64,000 bases of DNA from JBCCFK01 sp965262315 (GCA_965262315.1 CBDHFJ010000105.1:124001-188000); one strand, 5' to 3'; shown: positions 25,177 to 37,959, numbered from the stretch's first letter. Numbers and translations are program-made. The notes: generated by a model from the letters alone, not told the origin.

Positions 25177-26598
25177 GTGACGGCTGACCCTTCCTCCGCC
25201 TCCCCCGAGCGGGGCATCTTCGCCAACCGAACCCTCAACGTCCGGTCGGTGCAGGCCATCGGCTACGACATGGACTACACGCTGCTCCACTACAACGTGG
25301 ACCGCTGGGAGGGCGCGGCGTTCCGGCACGCCCGCCAGCGTCTCGTCGACAACGGCTGGCCGGTCGCCGACGTGGAGTTCGACCCCGACGCGTTCACTCT
25401 CGGGCTCACCTTCGACATCGAGCTCGGCAACCTGGTCAAGGCCACGCGGTTCGGGTACGTCGTGCGCGCCCAGCACGGCAACGAGCTCCTGCCGTTCGAC
25501 GAGCAACGCGCCACGTACATGGAGACGGTCGTCGATCTGGGCGAGGACCGGTTCGAGTTCATGAACACCCTGTTCGAACTCAGCCGCGCATCGCTGTGGT
25601 GTCAGCTGGTGGCCCGCCACGACGCGGGGGAGCTGCCGGGGGTTCGGTCCTACCTCGATCTCTACCGGGCCATCGATCACGCCTTGAACGAATCCCACAT
25701 CGCGGGAGCGCTCAAGGCCGAGATCATGGCGGACCCGGACCTGTTCCTCGAGCCCGACCCGGAGATCGTCCAGACGTTGCGCGATCAGCGGATCGCCGGC
25801 AAACAACTCCTGTTGATCACCAACTCGGAGTGGGCCTACACGAAGTTCATGATGCGGTACGCGATCGACCCGTACTGCCCGGATGGCACCACCTGGCGCG
25901 ACCTGTTCGACGTGGTCATCGTGTCGGCGGCGAAGCCCAGATTCTTCGTCGGCGCCGATCAGCTCCATCGGATCGTCGACGAGGACGCCGGGCTCATGAT
26001 GCCCCACCGAGGTCCGCTCGAGCCGGGCAACGTGTACTTCGGCGGCAACGCCCGGCTGGTCGAGGAGACCCTCGGCGTGACCTCGGCTCAGCTGCTCTAC
26101 GTCGGCGATCACCTCTTCGGTGACGTCCACGTGACCAAGGACGCGCTCCGGTGGCGGACCGCGCTGATCGCGCGAGAACTCGAGGCCGAGATCGTCGATG
26201 CCATCGACTTCGCCGCCGACGAGGAGCGACTGGTCGAGATGATGCGGGACAAGGTCGACCTGGACCGACGTCAGGCGCAACTCCGCATGGCTCGCCAGCG
26301 CGGCGAGGCTGCCGAGGATCTCGACGGTGTGGTCAAGGAGGCTGGTCGGCTCGATGCCGAGATCGCCCCACTGGCGAAGCGCGCCGGTGAGCTGGGCCAT
26401 CCCGTGTGGGGGCCGCTGATGCGAGCCGGCAACGACAAGAGCCTCTTCGCCCGCCAGGTGGAGAAGTACGCCGACGTCTACACCTCACGGGTCTCGAACC
26501 TGCACTCGGAGACGCCGTACGCGTATCTCCGCGCTGCCCGAGGGTCCCTGCCGCACGACCAGGCGTCCCGCGTCTTCGAGGACGAAGCGCTCGACTAG
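25177..26598 (+). CDS. HAD-family IMP/GMP-type 5'-nucleotidase
   Basis: 473 residues, matching the cN-II/HAD-IG nucleotidase family. Nucleophile motif DMDYTLL, Thr/Ser motif LLLITNS and the acidic motif YVGDHLFGDV. It hydrolyses purine 5'-monophosphates in the cytosol. GTG start (25177), weak GGAAG upstream; the frame further upstream is not coding. It ends inside a shared CTAG with selB: both stop codons use that palindrome. Confidence 0.88.
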   Translation: MTADPSSASPERGIFANRTLNVRSVQAIGYDMDYTLLHYNVDRWEGAAFRHARQRLVDNGWPVADVEFDPDAFTLGLTFDIELGNLVKATRFGYVVRAQHGNELLPFDEQRATYMETVVDLGEDRFEFMNTLFELSRASLWCQLVARHDAGELPGVRSYLDLYRAIDHALNESHIAGALKAEIMADPDLFLEPDPEIVQTLRDQRIAGKQLLLITNSEWAYTKFMMRYAIDPYCPDGTTWRDLFDVVIVSAAKPRFFVGADQLHRIVDEDAGLMMPHRGPLEPGNVYFGGNARLVEETLGVTSAQLLYVGDHLFGDVHVTKDALRWRTALIARELEAEIVDAIDFAADEERLVEMMRDKVDLDRRQAQLRMARQRGEAAEDLDGVVKEAGRLDAEIAPLAKRAGELGHPVWGPLMRAGNDKSLFARQVEKYADVYTSRVSNLHSETPYAYLRAARGSLPHDQASRVFEDEALD

Positions 26599-28328
26599 GA
26601 CGGGTCGGGTGGGGGCAGGCGTCGTCCGGCGATGCGGACGTCGTCGCGGCGGCGGGTCATGCCGGTGCCGTCGAGGCGGGCCAGGAGCGGGAGTGCGTAC
26701 TTCCGGGTCGTGGCCCACTCCTCCCGGATCTCGGCGACGGTGACGCCTTCGGGCTTGGCCGCCAGCATCCGGGCGATCACCTTCGCGGCCTGATCGATCG
26801 CCGAGGCGGCGAAGAAGATGCCGTCCTCCTCGACCACCAGGCCTCGACGCACGAGCTCGCGCAACTCCCCGCGGTCGACGTGGTCGGGCGCCGGTGGCTG
26901 GAAGGGACTGGCCTCCAGCTCGGCGATGAACGGGTGGTCGGCCAGGGGGTCGACGACGTCGCCGACCCGCACCTGGGTCCCGTCGACCTCGATGCCATCG
27001 AGCGTGTCGAGGATGGCGCGCTGGCGCTCGTCGAGTCCGGCGAGGTCCAGCCCCAACGGTCCGGCGTCCTCGATGGCCGCCTGGAGTGCGACCGTCGCCG
27101 CGTCGAGCACGTCGGGGTCCACCACCCACGTGCCGAGGGTGGCTTCGCGGCGCTCGCCGGTGGCCTGTTCGAGGAAGCGGACGTCGACCCACCCCCGTTC
27201 GGCGATGAATCGTTCGACCGAGCCGTCGGGTTCGGCCCGGGATGCCCTGGTCACCGGATCGACGTCGAGGACGCGACCGCCGCCGATGGTCTCGCCCCGC
27301 CCGCTCTCGCGGAGGACGAAGCGGTCACCGGCCACCAGCGGCAGCGGACGGGCGAGATGGAGGCGGGCGAGTCCGGTCTCGCCGGGCGCGACCGCGTCGG
27401 GCCCGAGGATTCGCATGCGGACCGGGTGCTCGCCCGAGCCCACGTAGACGAGGTGCGCGCCGCGGCGCGAGACCTCGTGGTCGAGTCCGGCCAGCACCGA
27501 GATCTCCGCGTCGACCACCGTGGTGCGATGCCACTGGCCGTCGCGGACCAGGACGTCGCCGCGGGTCAGCTGGTCGTGGTCGACGTTGCTCAGGTTCACG
27601 GCGAGGCGGCTCCCTGGCAGCGCTTCGGTGAGCTCCCGGTGGTGCGACTGCAGGGCCCGCACCCGGACGGTGCGCTCCGACGGCAACGCCAGCAGCTCGT
27701 CGTCGACGTGGAGGCGGCCGCCGGTGAGCGTGCCCGTGATCACGGTGCCGGATCCCTTGGCGGCGAACACGCGGTCGATCCACAGCCGAGGCCGGTCCTC
27801 GTCCGCTGCGGTCGGGGTGTCGGCGAGCATGAGGTCGAGCTCCCCGATGAGGTCGGCCACACCGATCCCGTCCAGCGCGTCGACCCCCACGATGGGTGCT
27901 CCCTCGAGGAACGTGCCGGCCACGTGTTCCTCCACGTCGAGCTCGGCGAGCTCCCGCAGGTCGTCGTCGACCAGCCCCACCTTGGTGAGCGCCACCAGGC
28001 CGTGCCGGACGTCGAGCATCTCCAGGATGCGGAGGTGTTCCTCGGACTGAGGCTTCCATCCTTCGGTGGCGGCCACCACGAACACGGCGGCGTCCACGGC
28101 ACCCACGCCGGCGAGCATGTTGCGGATGAATCGCTCGTGTCCGGGCACGTCGACGAACGACACCGACCGGCCGGACGGCAGCTCCGCAGCAGCGAACCCG
28201 AGATCGATGGTGAGTCCCCGCTCCTTCTCCTCCGCGAGCCGGTCTGGGTCGGTCCCGGTCAGCGCTTTGACCAGGGTCGACTTGCCGTGGTCGACGTGGC
28301 CGGCGGTCGACACCACGTGGTTGGTCAC
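26595..28328 (-). CDS. selB: selenocysteine-specific elongation factor SelB
   Basis: 577 residues (E. coli SelB is 614). GTPase motifs GHVDHGKST (G1), DVPGHE (G3) and LTKVGLVD (G4), then two beta-barrel EF-Tu-like domains and the C-terminal winged-helix modules (~400-577) that bind the mRNA hairpin (SECIS). It delivers Sec-tRNA to in-frame UGA codons. It follows selA with a 4-bp overlap, so both are made from one transcript. tRNA-Sec lies 24 kb away (52684-52776). The selD gene is not in the window. Confidence 0.93.
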   Translation of the reverse strand: MTNHVVSTAGHVDHGKSTLVKALTGTDPDRLAEEKERGLTIDLGFAAAELPSGRSVSFVDVPGHERFIRNMLAGVGAVDAAVFVVAATEGWKPQSEEHLRILEMLDVRHGLVALTKVGLVDDDLRELAELDVEEHVAGTFLEGAPIVGVDALDGIGVADLIGELDLMLADTPTAADEDRPRLWIDRVFAAKGSGTVITGTLTGGRLHVDDELLALPSERTVRVRALQSHHRELTEALPGSRLAVNLSNVDHDQLTRGDVLVRDGQWHRTTVVDAEISVLAGLDHEVSRRGAHLVYVGSGEHPVRMRILGPDAVAPGETGLARLHLARPLPLVAGDRFVLRESGRGETIGGGRVLDVDPVTRASRAEPDGSVERFIAERGWVDVRFLEQATGERREATLGTWVVDPDVLDAATVALQAAIEDAGPLGLDLAGLDERQRAILDTLDGIEVDGTQVRVGDVVDPLADHPFIAELEASPFQPPAPDHVDRGELRELVRRGLVVEEDGIFFAASAIDQAAKVIARMLAAKPEGVTVAEIREEWATTRKYALPLLARLDGTGMTRRRDDVRIAGRRLPPPDPS

Positions 28329-29587
28329 CGCAGCGCCCGGATGGCGTCGGCCACGATCGCGTCGTCGGTCGGGTCGATCGTTCGCATGTCGAGCCAGGTC
28401 CGGCCGTCCGCCACACGGGCGATGATCGGCGGTGCGTCGGCGACGCCGTCCCGTAGGGCCTCACCGTGGTCGCCGTCGAGCACCACGCCGGCGGACGGAA
28501 TGGTCACGCCCGGGAGGGTGCCGCCGCCGGGCACCGCGTCCATGTCGGTCGGTTCGCCGACGCCCAGCGCCTCGGCTCGGGCGCGGAGCGGCTTCTTGCC
28601 CAGCGCGGCCATACGCCAGAACGGGATCCGGTCGCCTTCTCGGCGCAGGTAGGCCATGGCGAGATCCTGGAGCGCCGCCAGAACGAGTCCCCCCGGTCGC
28701 AACGCACGGGCCAACGGGTGGCGCCCGCAGGCGGCCACCAGGTCGGCTCGCCCGGCGATGATGCCCGCTTGGGGGCCGCCGAGCAGCTTGTCGCCGGAGA
28801 AGGTGACCAGGTCGGCGCCGTCGGCGAGCGTCTGCTTGGCCGCCGGCTCGTCGGCCAGCCAGCGCGGCGGACCGTTGTCGAGCCACGGGCAGGCGGCGTC
28901 GAGCAGGCCCGACCCGATGTCGGCGACGACGGGGACACCCAGGTCCGTGAGCTCTGCGACCCGCGTGTCCTCGGTGAATCCGGTGATCTTGTAGTTGGAC
29001 TGATGGACCTTGAGGACCAAGGCCAGATCGTTCTCCGGATCCTGCGCCGCGGTCTCGTAGTCAGCGCGCCGGGTGCGGTTGGTGGTGCCCACCTCCACGA
29101 GGCGAGCGCCGGACTGGGCCATGACGTCGGGCACCCGGAAGCTGCCGCCGATCTCGACCAGCTCTCCCCGCGACACCGCGGCGCCCCGGCCCGCTGCGAG
29201 CGCCGCCATGCTGAGCATCACCGCGGAGGCGCAGTTGTTCACGACCATCGCGGCCTCGGTCTCGCACAACCGGGCGAACAGTTTGCCCACATGGGCCTGA
29301 CGAGACCCTCGGGCACCCGTGGCGAGGTCGAGTTCGAGATTGGTGTACCGCACGGGCACCTCGGTGGCCCAGGGAGCCCGGCCCATGTTGGTGTGGAGCA
29401 CCACACCGGTGGCGTTGATGACCGGTTGGAGCAGCGTCCGCCTCATCCGGTCGGCGCGATCACGGGCGTTGGCATGATCGCCATCGGCGATCGCCTGGCG
29501 GGCCACGTCCACCAGCAGCGGGTGAGGGAGGCCGGTGTCGGCCAGCGAGCGTGCGAGAGCGTCGACAGAGGGCGGCCGGTCCGACAT
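28325..29587 (-). CDS. selA: L-seryl-tRNA(Sec) selenium transferase SelA
   Basis: 420 residues. PLP enzyme converting Ser-tRNA(Sec) to Sec-tRNA(Sec). Visible family blocks: [45 protein letters not shown], and the PLP Lys in [13 protein letters not shown]. The N-terminal domain that binds the tRNA D arm is present. The ATG at 29585-29587 is leaderless-type, with TACCCT 7 nt upstream. First gene of the selAB operon. Confidence 0.94.
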   Translation of the reverse strand: MSDRPPSVDALARSLADTGLPHPLLVDVARQAIADGDHANARDRADRMRRTLLQPVINATGVVLHTNMGRAPWATEVPVRYTNLELDLATGARGSRQAHVGKLFARLCETEAAMVVNNCASAVMLSMAALAAGRGAAVSRGELVEIGGSFRVPDVMAQSGARLVEVGTTNRTRRADYETAAQDPENDLALVLKVHQSNYKITGFTEDTRVAELTDLGVPVVADIGSGLLDAACPWLDNGPPRWLADEPAAKQTLADGADLVTFSGDKLLGGPQAGIIAGRADLVAACGRHPLARALRPGGLVLAALQDLAMAYLRREGDRIPFWRMAALGKKPLRARAEALGVGEPTDMDAVPGGGTLPGVTIPSAGVVLDGDHGEALRDGVADAPPIIARVADGRTWLDMRTIDPTDDAIVADAIRALR

Positions 29588-29594
29588 CGGGCAC

Positions 29595-29600
29595 AGGGTA
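29595..29600 (-). promoter_or_regulatory. -10 element of selAB operon
   Basis: Minus-strand TACCCT, 7 nt before the selA ATG. Confidence 0.45.
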
Positions 29601-29618
29601 GTGGGTCACCTGTGACTG

Positions 29619-29637
29619 GGCCCCTGCCTGAGGGGCC
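29619..29637. other. strong intergenic hairpin
   Basis: GGCCCCT-GCCTG-AGGGGCC, 7-bp stem, about 20 nt upstream of the selA -10 element. On the plus strand it precedes the small gene at 29719. Role unclear. Confidence 0.5.
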
Positions 29638-29718
29638 GTGACCGGCCCGAAATCAGGCACCTGCCCGATGTGCCCGCCTACCTGAGGGCGTCAGCATGGG
29701 ATCCACGAGGTGATTGCG

Positions 29719-29991
29719 ATGAACAACGAGACCCCCCAGATCGAGACGCTCTACCGCCAGGTCAGAGGCGACCACGAACAGCGGCTGATCGAGGCCGAGC
29801 GACGGCGGCACCACACGGGTGGACGACCCCTCCGCCCGGGTTTGCGGCAGGCGGCCAACCGCCTGGCGTCGTGGGTCGCCGCCGTCGTTCGGCCGCGAAC
29901 CCGCCAGGAACCAGCCGTCACCGAGTGGCCGGCCCTGGCCCGTTGCGAGGCGGAGTTGGCGGCCAGACCCCGTACCGGCCTCCTCCGCTAG
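29719..29991 (+). CDS. small hypothetical protein
   Basis: 90 residues, basic and Arg-rich, with one short hydrophobic stretch (NRLASWVAAVV) that could be a membrane-associated helix. The ATG at 29719 follows GAGGTGAT. A GTG nine bases earlier is possible. No recognised domain. Its TAG stop lies within the -10 element of the LuxR-type gene 10 bp downstream. Confidence 0.5.
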   Translation: MNNETPQIETLYRQVRGDHEQRLIEAERRRHHTGGRPLRPGLRQAANRLASWVAAVVRPRTRQEPAVTEWPALARCEAELAARPRTGLLR

Positions 29992-29994
29992 CCT
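29989..29994 (+). promoter_or_regulatory. -10 element overlapping a stop codon
   Basis: TAGCCT, 6 nt before the ATG at 30001; the TAG is also the stop of the preceding gene. Confidence 0.45.
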
Positions 29995-30000
29995 CGTCCC

Positions 30001-32778
<2,778 letters not shown>

Positions 32779-32815
32779 TGTCCGAATTCGCTCGTCCCGG
32801 GGGTCGGGGCGCCGG

Positions 32816-32821
32816 TACCGT
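32816..32821 (+). promoter_or_regulatory. -10 element of ABC-F gene
   Basis: TACCGT, 8 nt before the GTG at 32830. Confidence 0.4.
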
Positions 32822-32829
32822 CGCGGCCC

Positions 32830-34410
32830 GTGGGTTCGATCGAGGTCAGCCACCTCGGCTGGTCGTTGCCCGGGGGACGGGTGCTGCTCGACGACGTGTC
32901 GTTCCGCGTCGGCGAGGGGGAACACGTCGCGCTCGTCGGGGCGAACGGGGCGGGCAAGTCCACGATCATGCGTCTCGTGGCCGGCACCGAGACCGCGACC
33001 GCCGGGACGATCACGGTGCAGGGTTCGCTCGGGGTCATGACCCAGTTGGTCGGGTCGCTCGACGACACGACGTCGGTCCGCGACCTCGCGGTCTCCCTCG
33101 GCCCGCCCGCCATCCAGGAGGCGGCGGCACGACTCGAGCGGGCCGAGCGGGCGATGGCCGACGGCACCGCAGACGGTATGGCGTATGCCAAGGCGCTCGA
33201 CGCATGGGAGGCGGCCGGGGGCTATGAGGCCGAGGTGCGCTGGGAGGAGTGCGCCCACCGCGTCGTGGGCCTCGACTGGTCGGCCGTGAACGCTCGTCCG
33301 ATGTCGACGTTCTCAGGCGGGGAGCAGAAGCGACTCGCGCTCGAGCTGTTGCTGCGGTCCGAGCACGAAGTGCTCCTGCTGGACGAACCCGACAACTTCC
33401 TGGACGTCCCAGGCAAGGAATGGCTGGCCGACCGCCTCCGGGCCACCCCCAAGTCGGTCCTGTACGTCAGCCACGATCGCGAGCTCCTGGCCGAGACGTC
33501 GGACAAGGTGGTGACGATCGAGGCGCACGGAGCGTGGACACATGGCTCCTCCTTCGCGACGTGGCGTGAAGCCAGAGCGCATCGCATCGCCCTGATCAGT
33601 GACGAGCAGCGCCGCTGGGCCGAGGAGCGCAAGCGCCTCGTGAACCACATGAAGGAGCAGAAGCGCCGGGCTGCGATCAGCGACGCCAACGCCAGCCGGG
33701 CGCGCGCCGCCGAGACGCGGCTGCGTCACTTCGACGAGTCCGGTCCGCCACCAGAGGCCGCTCGGGAACAGCGGATCGACATGCGGCTCGAGGGCGGCCG
33801 GAGCGGAAAGCGCGTGGTGATCTGCGAACAGTTGGAGCTGACGGATCTGACCTTTCCGTTCGATCTCGAGGTCTGGTTCGGGGAACGGGTCGCGGTGCTG
33901 GGTCGAAACGGCACCGGCAAGTCCCATTTCCTCCGGCTGTTGGGGGGCGCCAGTGTGGCGCACGACGGCGTTGCTCGCCTGGGCGCTCGCGTCGTCCCCG
34001 GTCTGTTCAATCAGACCCACGACCATCCCGAACTGCGAGGCAGGACACCGGCCGAGATCCTGGCCACCCGCGACCTGCAGCGGGGCAGGGCGATCGCGCG
34101 ACTGCGTCGGTACGAGTTGGACGGCACCGCCGACCAGGCCTGGGAGACCCTGTCGGGCGGCCAGCAGGCGAGGTTCCAGATCCTGCTGCTCGAGCTGGAC
34201 GGGGCGAACCTCCTGCTCCTCGACGAACCCACCGACAACCTCGACGTCGCCAGCGCCGAAGCCCTCGAAGCCGGGCTGTCGACCTTCGAGGGCACGGTGC
34301 TGTGCGTGACCCACGATCGCTGGTTCCTCCGCGGATTCGACCGTTTCGTGGCATTCGCCGACGACGCCGAGGTGCGCGAGGTCGACGACCCTTCGGTCGC
34401 CTGGGCCTGA
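32830..34410 (+). CDS. ABC-F family ATPase
   Basis: 526 residues with two ABC domains and no membrane segment. First domain: Walker A GANGAGKST, signature FSGGEQKR, Walker B LLLDEPDNFLD. The linker (~235-300) is a charged helical hairpin typical of ABC-F P-site tRNA interaction motifs. Second domain: GRNGTGKSH, LSGGQQAR, LLLDEPTDNLD. ABC-F proteins act on ribosomes, as translation factors or antibiotic-resistance proteins; the subgroup is not clear. The first Walker A is canonical, while the second ends in Lys-Ser-His. Confidence 0.85.
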   Translation: MGSIEVSHLGWSLPGGRVLLDDVSFRVGEGEHVALVGANGAGKSTIMRLVAGTETATAGTITVQGSLGVMTQLVGSLDDTTSVRDLAVSLGPPAIQEAAARLERAERAMADGTADGMAYAKALDAWEAAGGYEAEVRWEECAHRVVGLDWSAVNARPMSTFSGGEQKRLALELLLRSEHEVLLLDEPDNFLDVPGKEWLADRLRATPKSVLYVSHDRELLAETSDKVVTIEAHGAWTHGSSFATWREARAHRIALISDEQRRWAEERKRLVNHMKEQKRRAAISDANASRARAAETRLRHFDESGPPPEAAREQRIDMRLEGGRSGKRVVICEQLELTDLTFPFDLEVWFGERVAVLGRNGTGKSHFLRLLGGASVAHDGVARLGARVVPGLFNQTHDHPELRGRTPAEILATRDLQRGRAIARLRRYELDGTADQAWETLSGGQQARFQILLLELDGANLLLLDEPTDNLDVASAEALEAGLSTFEGTVLCVTHDRWFLRGFDRFVAFADDAEVREVDDPSVAWA

Positions 34411-34506
34411 CGACCAGCCGGTTCTCACGCGCCGCGGTCGAGGTTGGGTCTGCGAGCCCGGCCCGGGACCGGGAACCGCTCCCACCGCCGTATCCTGGAG
34501 ACCACG

Positions 34507-35019
34507 ATGTTTCCTCTCTTGGTCCTGCTGTTCATCGTGGTACCGATCGTCGAGCTGTACGTGATCGTGCAGGTCGCCGGCGGGATCGGGGTGCTGGAGA
34601 CCATCGGACTGCTGATCGTGGTCAGCGTGGTCGGCGCCTGGCTGGTCCGCCGAGAAGGCATGGGCGTCCTGCGGAAGGTCCAGCAGCAGCTCGCCGCTGG
34701 GGAGATGCCCACCAAACAGATCGTCGACGGCGGTCTCATCATGTTCGCCGGCGCCCTCATGCTCACGCCCGGGTTCGTGACCGACGCCATTGGTGTGCTG
34801 CTGCTCATCCCGCCCACCCGCATCCTCGTCCGCGGGGTGCTGATGCGCCGCTTCCGTGGGCGCGTGCAGACGATGACGGCCGGCCCCGCCGGGTTCCACG
34901 GCGGCTTCGGTCCCGGGCCCGGCTTCGGGCGTGGCCCGGTCTACGACGTCGACGGCACCGAACACGTCGACCTCACCCGGGACGACGCGTCCCCCGAACC
35001 CCCACCCTCGCTGCCCTGA
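34507..35019 (+). CDS. fxsA: FxsA family membrane protein
   Basis: 170 residues. ATG with GGAG 7-9 nt upstream. Three to four hydrophobic segments with the family pattern: MFPLLVLLFIVVPIVELYV, a WLVRREG turn, and GGLIMFAGALMLTPGFVTD. The C-terminal third is Gly/Pro-rich and probably cytoplasmic. E. coli FxsA relieves phage exclusion when overproduced; its native role is unclear. The next gene follows after 64 bp in the same direction. Confidence 0.88.
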   Translation: MFPLLVLLFIVVPIVELYVIVQVAGGIGVLETIGLLIVVSVVGAWLVRREGMGVLRKVQQQLAAGEMPTKQIVDGGLIMFAGALMLTPGFVTDAIGVLLLIPPTRILVRGVLMRRFRGRVQTMTAGPAGFHGGFGPGPGFGRGPVYDVDGTEHVDLTRDDASPEPPPSLP

Positions 35020-35083
35020 ACGAAGTGCATCGATCGACCCCCGCTGGCCGTCGTCGGCCCAGCGACGTACAAGGAACCGACTG

Positions 35084-35887
35084 ATGGAAGTCATCGAAGA
35101 AGAGACCGGACCGGAACCGATCGTCCCCGGCGTCGCTCGGGCGCTGAGCCCCCTCGTGCGGCGGATTCTGGCCCTGAATCCCGGTCCACGCACCGGCTTG
35201 GGGACCAACACCTATCTGGTCGGCATCGACGAGATCGTGGTCATCGACCCGGGTCCCGAGGACGCCAGCCACCTCGATTCGGTTGCCGGCTGCGGCGGCG
35301 ATCGGATTCGCTGGGTCACCTGGACCCAGGAGGGTCCGGAGTACACCGACGGTCTGGACGCGATGATCGCCCGCACCGGCGCCGAGGTCCTCGACCCGGC
35401 CGACGGCGACACCATCCTGGGCACCGAGTTCCGCATCAACGTGCACGCCATGCCCGGCCCCAGCAAGCACCATCGTGCGTTTCTGCTCGAGGAGGAGCGC
35501 ATGCTCCTGTGTGGAGGCCTCATCGCCGACGACCGGTTGGCTCCACTCGACGCCGGCACGTCCAACGTGGCCGCGCTCGTCGAATCGCTCGAGGCCGCTT
35601 CGAAGATGCGGCTCCGTCGCATGGCACCCGTGCACGGCCACATCGTCGAGGAGGCCAAGAAGGCCGTCCCGGCCGAGCTCGAGCGCCGCGCCGCGGTCGA
35701 TGCCGCCATCCTCGCGGCGCTGAGTTCCGGTCACGCCACGCCGGCCGAGATCGCCGAGGCGATCCTCGGCGACGTTGACGAGACGGGCGACCTCGAGGTG
35801 TTGGCCGGCACGGTCGAGGTCCACCTCGACACCCTTGCGGCCGACAAGCAGGCCAAGCGCACCAAGGGCACCTGGGCCGCCGCATAG
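35084..35887 (+). CDS. metallo-beta-lactamase-fold protein without the metal site
   Basis: 267 residues, AAGGA upstream of the ATG at 35084. The fold matches LACTB2-type MBL proteins: NPGPRTGLGTNTYLVG, VVIDPGPED and a C-terminal winged helix after HGHIVEEAKKAV. The metal motif HxHxDH, expected after IRWVTWT, reads TWTQEGPEY, so both His ligands and the Asp are gone. Other expected ligands are also absent except HGH. It probably lacks hydrolase activity and may be structural or regulatory. Clustered with FxsA; converges on mrp. Confidence 0.7.
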   Translation: MEVIEEETGPEPIVPGVARALSPLVRRILALNPGPRTGLGTNTYLVGIDEIVVIDPGPEDASHLDSVAGCGGDRIRWVTWTQEGPEYTDGLDAMIARTGAEVLDPADGDTILGTEFRINVHAMPGPSKHHRAFLLEEERMLLCGGLIADDRLAPLDAGTSNVAALVESLEAASKMRLRRMAPVHGHIVEEAKKAVPAELERRAAVDAAILAALSSGHATPAEIAEAILGDVDETGDLEVLAGTVEVHLDTLAADKQAKRTKGTWAAA

Positions 35888-35933
35888 GCCGCCCGCACCT
35901 CGGGCCGACCACGCCGATGTTCGTGGCGAAGCG

Positions 35934-37139
35934 CTAGCCGATCTCGACCGAGGTCGTCGTCGGTTCGCCGGCAATCGACGCCTGCGCGGCTTCGAGGATG
36001 CGCGCGGAGCAGCCGGCCATCTCCAGCGGCGGTACCGCCTCTTCCACGATGGTGTCCACGATGGCCTGGAGTGCCTCGGCGGCTGGTCCCGTGCCGAGCA
36101 CGGTGGGCTCGCCCGTGTCGCCGCCGGCTGCGACCTCGGCATCGATCGGGATCGAACCGAGCATGGGGACGCCGAGCTCGGCAGCGAGTTCGTCGCCACC
36201 GCCGCTGCCGAAGAGTTCGTAGACCGTGCCCTGCTCGTTCACGAAGGCCGTCATGTTCTCGATCACGCCGGCGATGCGCAGGTAGTACGACCGGGCCATG
36301 TTGCCGACGCGAACGGCGACCGACTGCGCGGTCTTGGCAGGGGTGGTGACCACGATCATGTCGGCTCGGGGCAGCATCTTTGCCAGGCCCATCTGGACGT
36401 CGCCGGTGCCCGGCGGCATGTCGATGAGGAGATAGTCCATGTCGCCCCACTGGACGTCTTCGAGGAAGTGGCGGACCGCGCGGTTGAGGATGAGCCCGCG
36501 CCAGTTGAGCGAGGTGGACTCGTCCTCGACGAGGAAGCCCATGGAGATGACCTTGAGCAGGCCGTCGCCGATGGTTCGTTCGTGGGGGATGATCTTCTTC
36601 GAGCCGGTCTCACCGGTGAGCCGGCCGTCGACACCCAGCATCCGCGGGACCGAGAACCCCCAGATGTCGGCGTCCATGACCCCGACCGTGAAGCCCTTGG
36701 CGGCCAGCCCCGCGGCGATGTTGACCGTGACCGACGACTTGCCGACGCCGCCCTTGCCCGAGGCCACCATGATCACCTTGGTGGTCGGCGGCACCTCGGT
36801 CTCGGGTTCGTCCTGGGAGATGTTGAAGCGGGCCTTCGCCATGGCGGCCGCCTTCTCCTCCTGGGTCAGCTCGGTCCAGGAGATCTTGACCTTGGCAACA
36901 CCGGGCAGGCCGCCGATGCGGGCCCGGACGTCCTTCTGGATCTGTGCTCGGAGCGGACAGCCCGAGGTGGTCAGGGCGATGGTGACGGTCACGATGCCGT
37001 CGTCGCCGATCTCGACGCCCTTGGCCATGCCGAGCTCCACGATGTCGCTGCCCAACTCCGGGTCGACCACACCCTTGAGGAGCGACATGACATGCTCCTC
37101 GGTGACGCTGGGGCCGGTCGTGTCCGAGGTGGGGGCCAT
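35934..37139 (-). CDS. mrp: Mrp/ApbC iron-sulphur carrier ATPase
   Basis: 401 residues. An N-terminal MIP18/DUF59 domain (VMSLLKGVVDPELGSDIVEL) is followed by the P-loop ATPase with Walker A GKGGVGKSS and the DMPPGTGDVQ motif. Mrp/NBP35 proteins carry [4Fe-4S] clusters to target enzymes. The C-terminal CxxC of many homologues is not present; one Cys remains near the end (MAGCSA). Leaderless-type ATG; divergent from a SufR-like regulator, with an IscA-type gene beyond it, so this looks like an Fe-S biogenesis locus. Confidence 0.9.
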   Translation of the reverse strand: MAPTSDTTGPSVTEEHVMSLLKGVVDPELGSDIVELGMAKGVEIGDDGIVTVTIALTTSGCPLRAQIQKDVRARIGGLPGVAKVKISWTELTQEEKAAAMAKARFNISQDEPETEVPPTTKVIMVASGKGGVGKSSVTVNIAAGLAAKGFTVGVMDADIWGFSVPRMLGVDGRLTGETGSKKIIPHERTIGDGLLKVISMGFLVEDESTSLNWRGLILNRAVRHFLEDVQWGDMDYLLIDMPPGTGDVQMGLAKMLPRADMIVVTTPAKTAQSVAVRVGNMARSYYLRIAGVIENMTAFVNEQGTVYELFGSGGGDELAAELGVPMLGSIPIDAEVAAGGDTGEPTVLGTGPAAEALQAIVDTIVEEAVPPLEMAGCSARILEAAQASIAGEPTTTSVEIG

Positions 37140-37146
37140 GCGACGA

Positions 37147-37152
37147 ATTCTA
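37147..37152 (-). promoter_or_regulatory. -10 element of mrp
   Basis: Minus-strand TAGAAT, 7 nt before the mrp ATG. Confidence 0.5.
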
Positions 37153-37166
37153 ACGGAGAATCCCGT
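37153..37166. promoter_or_regulatory. candidate operator between mrp and sufR-like gene
   Basis: Inverted repeat ACGG-N6-CCGT centred between the two divergent -10 elements. A regulator bound here would block both promoters. Confidence 0.35.
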
Positions 37167-37167
37167 A

Positions 37168-37173
37168 TAAACT
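37168..37173 (+). promoter_or_regulatory. -10 element of sufR-like gene
   Basis: TAAACT, 7 nt before the GTG at 37181. Confidence 0.45.
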
Positions 37174-37180
37174 CAGCCGG

Positions 37181-37879
37181 GTGACGACGGAGACCACCGG
37201 CGAGGAGTCGGGCGAGCAGAACGGCGAGGTCGCGAGCCTCGACGTCCTCAAGGCGCTCGGCGACAACACGCGCTACGCGATCTACCTCGAGCTCGTGCGC
37301 GCCCCCGCTCCTCTCGCCACCGCCGACATCGCCGACACGCTCGGTCTGCACCCGAACACCGTTCGACCCCATCTCGAGCGCATGCGCGACGTGGGCCTCC
37401 TGGATGTCCACACCGCCTCCACGGGTGGGGTGGGGCGCCCCCAGCACCGGTACGCGGTGGGGTCGGGGGCACCTCGTCTCGGACTCGAACCGCCGCTGTT
37501 CCCGACGCTTGCGCGCATGCTCCTCCGCCTGGCCGCCGAGGTCGGGGCCGACGGCGCCGACGCCTGCGAGTGCGGCCGCGAGCAGGGTCGTGTCGATGCT
37601 CGGGCCCACGCCGACCAGGACGACGGGGCGGTGGCGCTGTTCACCGAACTCGATCGGCTGGGCTTCGATCCCCAGGTCGTCGTCGAGGGCGAGTCGGTGA
37701 CGGTCTGCTTCTCGCATTGTCCGTTCCAGGACCTCGCCGAGGCGAACCCGAGTCTCGTCTGCGGGCTCCATCGCGGCATGGTCGAGGGGTTCGTCGACGA
37801 GCTCGGCGACTGCCGGGTTCAGGAGTTCCGGACCCTGGTCGATCGGAATGCCTGTCAGGTGGACCTCGTTGACACCTGA
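37181..37879 (+). CDS. SufR-like iron-sulphur transcriptional regulator
   Basis: 232 residues. N-terminal winged helix-turn-helix (~18-85; ADIADTLGLHPNTVRPHLERM). The C-terminal region has a Cys cluster, C-x3-C-x13-C (CFSHC, then LVCGLH), with two more Cys residues (GDC, NAC), like the [4Fe-4S] ligands of SufR. Such proteins repress Fe-S assembly genes when the cluster is bound. A further Cys pair (ACECG) lies mid-protein. Location between mrp and an IscA-type gene supports control of this locus. Confidence 0.78.
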   Translation: MTTETTGEESGEQNGEVASLDVLKALGDNTRYAIYLELVRAPAPLATADIADTLGLHPNTVRPHLERMRDVGLLDVHTASTGGVGRPQHRYAVGSGAPRLGLEPPLFPTLARMLLRLAAEVGADGADACECGREQGRVDARAHADQDDGAVALFTELDRLGFDPQVVVEGESVTVCFSHCPFQDLAEANPSLVCGLHRGMVEGFVDELGDCRVQEFRTLVDRNACQVDLVDT

Positions 37880-37959
37880 GTCCGCTGCTGTTCCGCTGGT
37901 CGGAGCAGCCCCACCCGCTACTACACTCTTGAAGCAACAACCGTTGAAGGAGCGTCCCC

